DNA of 64,000 nt from Paraburkholderia agricolaris (GTDB lineage Bacteria; Pseudomonadota; Gammaproteobacteria; Burkholderiales; Burkholderiaceae): NCBI RefSeq assembly GCF_009455635.1, contig NZ_QPER01000001.1:3906001-3970000 (forward strand), given 5' to 3'. Numbering within the stretch: position 1 is the first letter of the stretch; the number at the start of each line of letters is the position of its first letter. Below are positions 61,153 through 64,000 of this stretch, in pieces. The position numbers and the translations under genes were made by a program. The notes beneath the pieces were generated by a model. It was not told the DNA's origin and did no database searches. It worked only from the letters and a program-made list of their open reading frames with translations.

Positions 61153-63534
61153 ATGCGATCATCGGCAGCCAGGCTCGTTCGCGATTCATCCCTTGCTTTT
61201 CTAGCGCTACTCTTCTTCGCTCTCATTCCCGCTTCGGCGCACGCGGCCGATTGCAGCGCCGGTACGCTGGTCACGGTCGTCGCTCACCTCGATGACGATC
61301 TGCTCTTCGTGGACCCCGCTATCAGCGAACGGCTCGATGCCGGCTGGTGCATCACCACCGTGCATCTGATCGGCGGCGCCAATGGGGCGAACTTCGCTTA
61401 CGTACAGACTCGCGAGCGGGCTTCGCGGCTTGCCTATGCGCGGATGGCGGGGGTGCCCGACGAATGGATCGAAACGAATATTCCAGTTGCCGGCAAGCTC
61501 GTGCATCAGATGGTGCTGAAGGCGAAGCCGCAGGTTCGCCTGCTCGAACTCCGGCTACCAGGCGGCGCCGTGCGGGGCGGCCGCGTACCGCTCGGCCTCC
61601 TGTGGGAGCAGCGCGCCACGCTCTCCACCTATCCGATGAACGCCGACGGATCCGTGCGCGTGCAATACGATCGGGCCTCGCTGTCGGCCACACTGAAAGC
61701 GATACTCGCCGAGGCCTCGCAGATCTACACACTCAATCCCGACACCGTGCCGTTTCTCGAGCATCCCGATCATATCTACGCCGCACGTATTACACGCCAC
61801 GTCGCTCAGACGTTGAACAAAAGCGTGCCGATCGTCTATCACGTCACCTATCCGACCGGCGACTGGCCCGGCAACGTGCCGGCGGCTGAAGTGCAGCGCA
61901 AGCGCGATATCGTCGCCAGCTATTTTTCTATCGACGGCAACGAGTCCTCGCACGTATTCGGCGAGTTCCAGTGGGACGGCAACTGGGTCGCGCGCCGCTA
62001 TGCTTTTGCCGATCGCAGCGACCATCGCATCGCGGATTTCCAACCGCGTCCCATACAGCTCTTCAACGCGGCGGCAAACCGCTGCCTGACTTCCGCGGGC
62101 AGCGGCCATGCGCCGACACTCGCCGAGTGCACGGGCTCTGCCGCACAACAATGGCGCTGGGATCCACTCACTGTCTATCCTGGCAATACGCAGAACGCCG
62201 CGCTCGTCAGCGTCGCGACTTCGCAATGCATCGCCGAACGCGACGGCTATCTGATCTCCGAGGCCTGCGATCAATGGGACATGGCGCAGCGCTGGACACC
62301 GTGGGACTTCGGCCTCGTCTATACGCCGCAGCGGCACTGCCTCGGCGAGAACGACGGCAAGCTCACCATGCGCGGCTGCACGGCCCTTACCACACGCTAC
62401 CGTTGGGCAACCACGCAACACACGCAGGCAACCGATTTGCGGCTCGCCACTGCCATGGTTGGCGACATCGCCGGCACCGGTGACGCTTCCGCCGTGTATG
62501 TGCAGCGACAGCACGACGGGCCCGGATTCAACGTCTATGCGGCGTCGCTCGTGAAAGCCTCGCCCCCCGCGCTCTGGTACGCGAGCACGGTCCCATTCGA
62601 TCCTCGCGCCACCGCGGCGAGCTGCACGAATGACGCGCTGTGCTTCGACAGCGCACGTTTTCTGCTCGGCGATTTCGACGGTAACGGCAAGGCTGACTTG
62701 ATGGTCATCACCGCACGCCAGGGCGGCACTGCATTCTGGCTGCTGCGCAGTACCGGCGAGCGCTTCGAGGCGCCACGTCTCTGGCTCCAGACCAGCAATG
62801 CGTTCAGGCCTGAGTTGACGCAGCAGTATGTCGCGGCGGATTTCAACGGAACCGGACGTGCCGGCGTGCTGATCGCGCAGAAGCGAACCGACAGCGGACT
62901 CGACCTCTGGCTCGCGTCTTCCACGAACTCCGCAGGCACGGCGCCCACGCTCGTGGCGCAGGCCAAAGCCCTGCCGCAAAACGTCAATCTCCTACCGGTT
63001 CAGGTGCCGGGGTCCCGCGCGTCATTAGTTGCGGTGGGGGCTGCGAACGGCCGGCTCGCGCTCACGCAGATCGCCAACGACGGCACTCGCATGAGTGTCG
63101 GCGAACGCCGACTATTGCCGGCGAATTTCCAGCCCGATTTCGTCAAGGTGACACTCGGCGCCGTACATGGCAAAGCGAGCAGTACGCTGATTCTTTCGAT
63201 ACCGCATTTCGACGGCGCAACCGACGACGCGGTTATCGATATCGCCACGCTCGATACAGCGGATGCGAGCAGCGTAGCTGTCCAGGCGGCGACATTGCGT
63301 GGCATGTCCTGGTCGGACGTCTTTCCGTTTTTCGTGCGCGACAAACGCAATGCGGCGCTCGTGCTGTACCGGCGAACCGATGCGACGCTGGGGAATTTCT
63401 ATTTCACCGGCGGCGCACCGGCGCTAACGCGCTACCCGGTAGGCGACGGCTTCGCCCTGGGTCCGGCCCAGGAACTCGGCGAACTGCCGGGACTGTTTTC
63501 GGAGACGGTGCGGATCGACCGGCTGGCGCAATAA
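61153..63534 (+). CDS. exported PIG-L-family deacetylase with ricin-type lectin and FG-GAP-like repeats
   Basis: A protein of about 793 residues with a signal peptide (LAFLALLFFALIPASAHAAD). An N-terminal PIG-L/LmbE de-N-acetylase domain has the metal motif VVAHLDDDLLFVDP and the second site FLEHPDHIYAARI. Next comes a beta-trefoil ricin-type domain (RCLTSAGSGHAPTLAECTGS; AAQQWRWDP; RYRWATTQ), then repeats with calcium-loop-like DFDGNGKADLM and DFNGTGRAGVL, suggesting a propeller. It may remove N-acetyl groups from the exopolysaccharide or host glycans. The start at 61153 or 61120 is equally possible. Confidence 0.83.
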   Translation: MRSSAARLVRDSSLAFLALLFFALIPASAHAADCSAGTLVTVVAHLDDDLLFVDPAISERLDAGWCITTVHLIGGANGANFAYVQTRERASRLAYARMAGVPDEWIETNIPVAGKLVHQMVLKAKPQVRLLELRLPGGAVRGGRVPLGLLWEQRATLSTYPMNADGSVRVQYDRASLSATLKAILAEASQIYTLNPDTVPFLEHPDHIYAARITRHVAQTLNKSVPIVYHVTYPTGDWPGNVPAAEVQRKRDIVASYFSIDGNESSHVFGEFQWDGNWVARRYAFADRSDHRIADFQPRPIQLFNAAANRCLTSAGSGHAPTLAECTGSAAQQWRWDPLTVYPGNTQNAALVSVATSQCIAERDGYLISEACDQWDMAQRWTPWDFGLVYTPQRHCLGENDGKLTMRGCTALTTRYRWATTQHTQATDLRLATAMVGDIAGTGDASAVYVQRQHDGPGFNVYAASLVKASPPALWYASTVPFDPRATAASCTNDALCFDSARFLLGDFDGNGKADLMVITARQGGTAFWLLRSTGERFEAPRLWLQTSNAFRPELTQQYVAADFNGTGRAGVLIAQKRTDSGLDLWLASSTNSAGTAPTLVAQAKALPQNVNLLPVQVPGSRASLVAVGAANGRLALTQIANDGTRMSVGERRLLPANFQPDFVKVTLGAVHGKASSTLILSIPHFDGATDDAVIDIATLDTADASSVAVQAATLRGMSWSDVFPFFVRDKRNAALVLYRRTDATLGNFYFTGGAPALTRYPVGDGFALGPAQELGELPGLFSETVRIDRLAQ

Positions 63535-63575
63535 CGGGCGTCGTAACGCGCGCCGACCGATCGATCCAGCGTCCT

Positions 63576-64000
63576 TCAGGCCGACATCTGCAGCGGCTGG
63601 ACGAACTGCCGCGCGATCTTCATGTAGCGATCCGCGGTGTCATGCAACGTGTATCCCGCCAGTTGCCGGTTGGCACGCGGCGTGTCGAGCGCCTTGAGCA
63701 ACGCGCGGCCATAGGCCTCGGGATCGGCCGTATCGACGAGATTGACGCCCGCAAATCCGCTGGCAAAGACGAACGACGGAATCCGGCTCGCCACGACAGG
63801 AATGCCCGAAGCGAGCGCTTCCAGAAAGCCAATGCTTTGCGCTTCGAATTGCGAAGGCATCGCGAAGACGCGCGAGGAGCGCAGGATCGCGGCAACATCC
63901 GAACGCGGTCCGCATACCGTCACGCGGCTGTCCAGACCAAGCTGATGAACGAGCGACACTACCGCCTCGTGATAAGCGACGTCTTCGACGACACCACACA
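63576..64000 (-). CDS. family 4 glycosyltransferase, C-terminal part (cut by the window edge)
   Basis: The reading frame is open to base 64000 and stops at 63576. The visible 140 residues hold the GT4 donor-site region VFAMPSQFEAQSIGFLEALA and FASGFAGVNLVDTADPEAYG. It closely matches the C-terminal half of the glycosyltransferase at 33191-34276, so the two are paralogues. The N-terminal half lies outside the window. Confidence 0.88.
   Translation of the reverse strand, partial: CGVVEDVAYHEAVVSLVHQLGLDSRVTVCGPRSDVAAILRSSRVFAMPSQFEAQSIGFLEALASGIPVVASRIPSFVFASGFAGVNLVDTADPEAYGRALLKALDTPRANRQLAGYTLHDTADRYMKIARQFVQPLQMSA

Noticed and set aside
61555..62979. 474-codon minus-strand frame opposite the PIG-L protein
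   Set aside because: Shadow frame; the plus-strand protein has signal peptide and domain motifs.

Overview
The window looks like chromosome of a soil- or plant-associated betaproteobacterium of the Burkholderia/Paraburkholderia type. The grounds are high GC, dense coding with G/C-rich third positions, paired BON-domain exported proteins, and a Burkholderia-style polysaccharide locus with a fused mannose-1-phosphate guanylyltransferase/isomerase and a Wza/Wzc export pair. Genus is inferred from gene content only. I see no rRNA, tRNA, CRISPR array or phage.

Region 1 (1-2.5 kb): a strong terminator, zwf, and two tandem exported BON-domain proteins. Region 2 (2.7-16.7 kb): an amino-sugar island on the minus strand. 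A run of closely spaced, often overlapping genes is read nanE, nanK, solute-binding protein, two permeases, nanA-like lyase, two ATPases, esterase, GntR regulator, nagA, SIS-domain deaminase. The enzymes make a complete route from N-acetylneuraminate (or a similar nonulosonate) to fructose-6-phosphate, with a peptide-type ABC importer resembling the SatABCD sialate transporter. A separate SdhA/NadB-like flavoprotein gene carries the same palindromic operator as nanE, so it probably belongs to the regulon although its role is unknown.

Region 3 (16.7-28 kb) is accessory. It holds possible insertion-sequence end repeats, a GtrB-GtrA-membrane glycosyltransferase trio, three small exported proteins, a possible decayed TpsB outer-membrane transporter, a TetR-glycosyltransferase pair behind a perfect inverted repeat, an FkbM methyltransferase, and a double alpha/beta hydrolase with unusual nucleophiles.

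Region 4 (28-33 kb): a SCO copper chaperone, a ricin-lectin/galactose-oxidase-type copper radical oxidase with all metal ligands, and a mono-haem cytochrome, followed by two unrecognised proteins.

Region 5 (33-64 kb): a Wzx/Wzy-type exopolysaccharide locus. The core minus-strand operon is manC, wcaJ, wza, wzc, gmd, fcl, a GT4 gene and wcaI. Around it lie a flippase, a polymerase, further glycosyltransferases, an acyltransferase, a WcaF-like acetyltransferase and a GMC oxidoreductase. Downstream on the plus strand are an exported clan-A glycoside hydrolase, a 49-residue membrane peptide, a GDP-mannose hydrolase and an exported PIG-L deacetylase with lectin and beta-propeller-like parts. The predicted product is a mannose/fucose-containing, colanic-acid-like polymer that may be cut, deacetylated or oxidised outside the cell. 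A glycosyltransferase paralogous to the one at 33.2 kb runs off the right edge.
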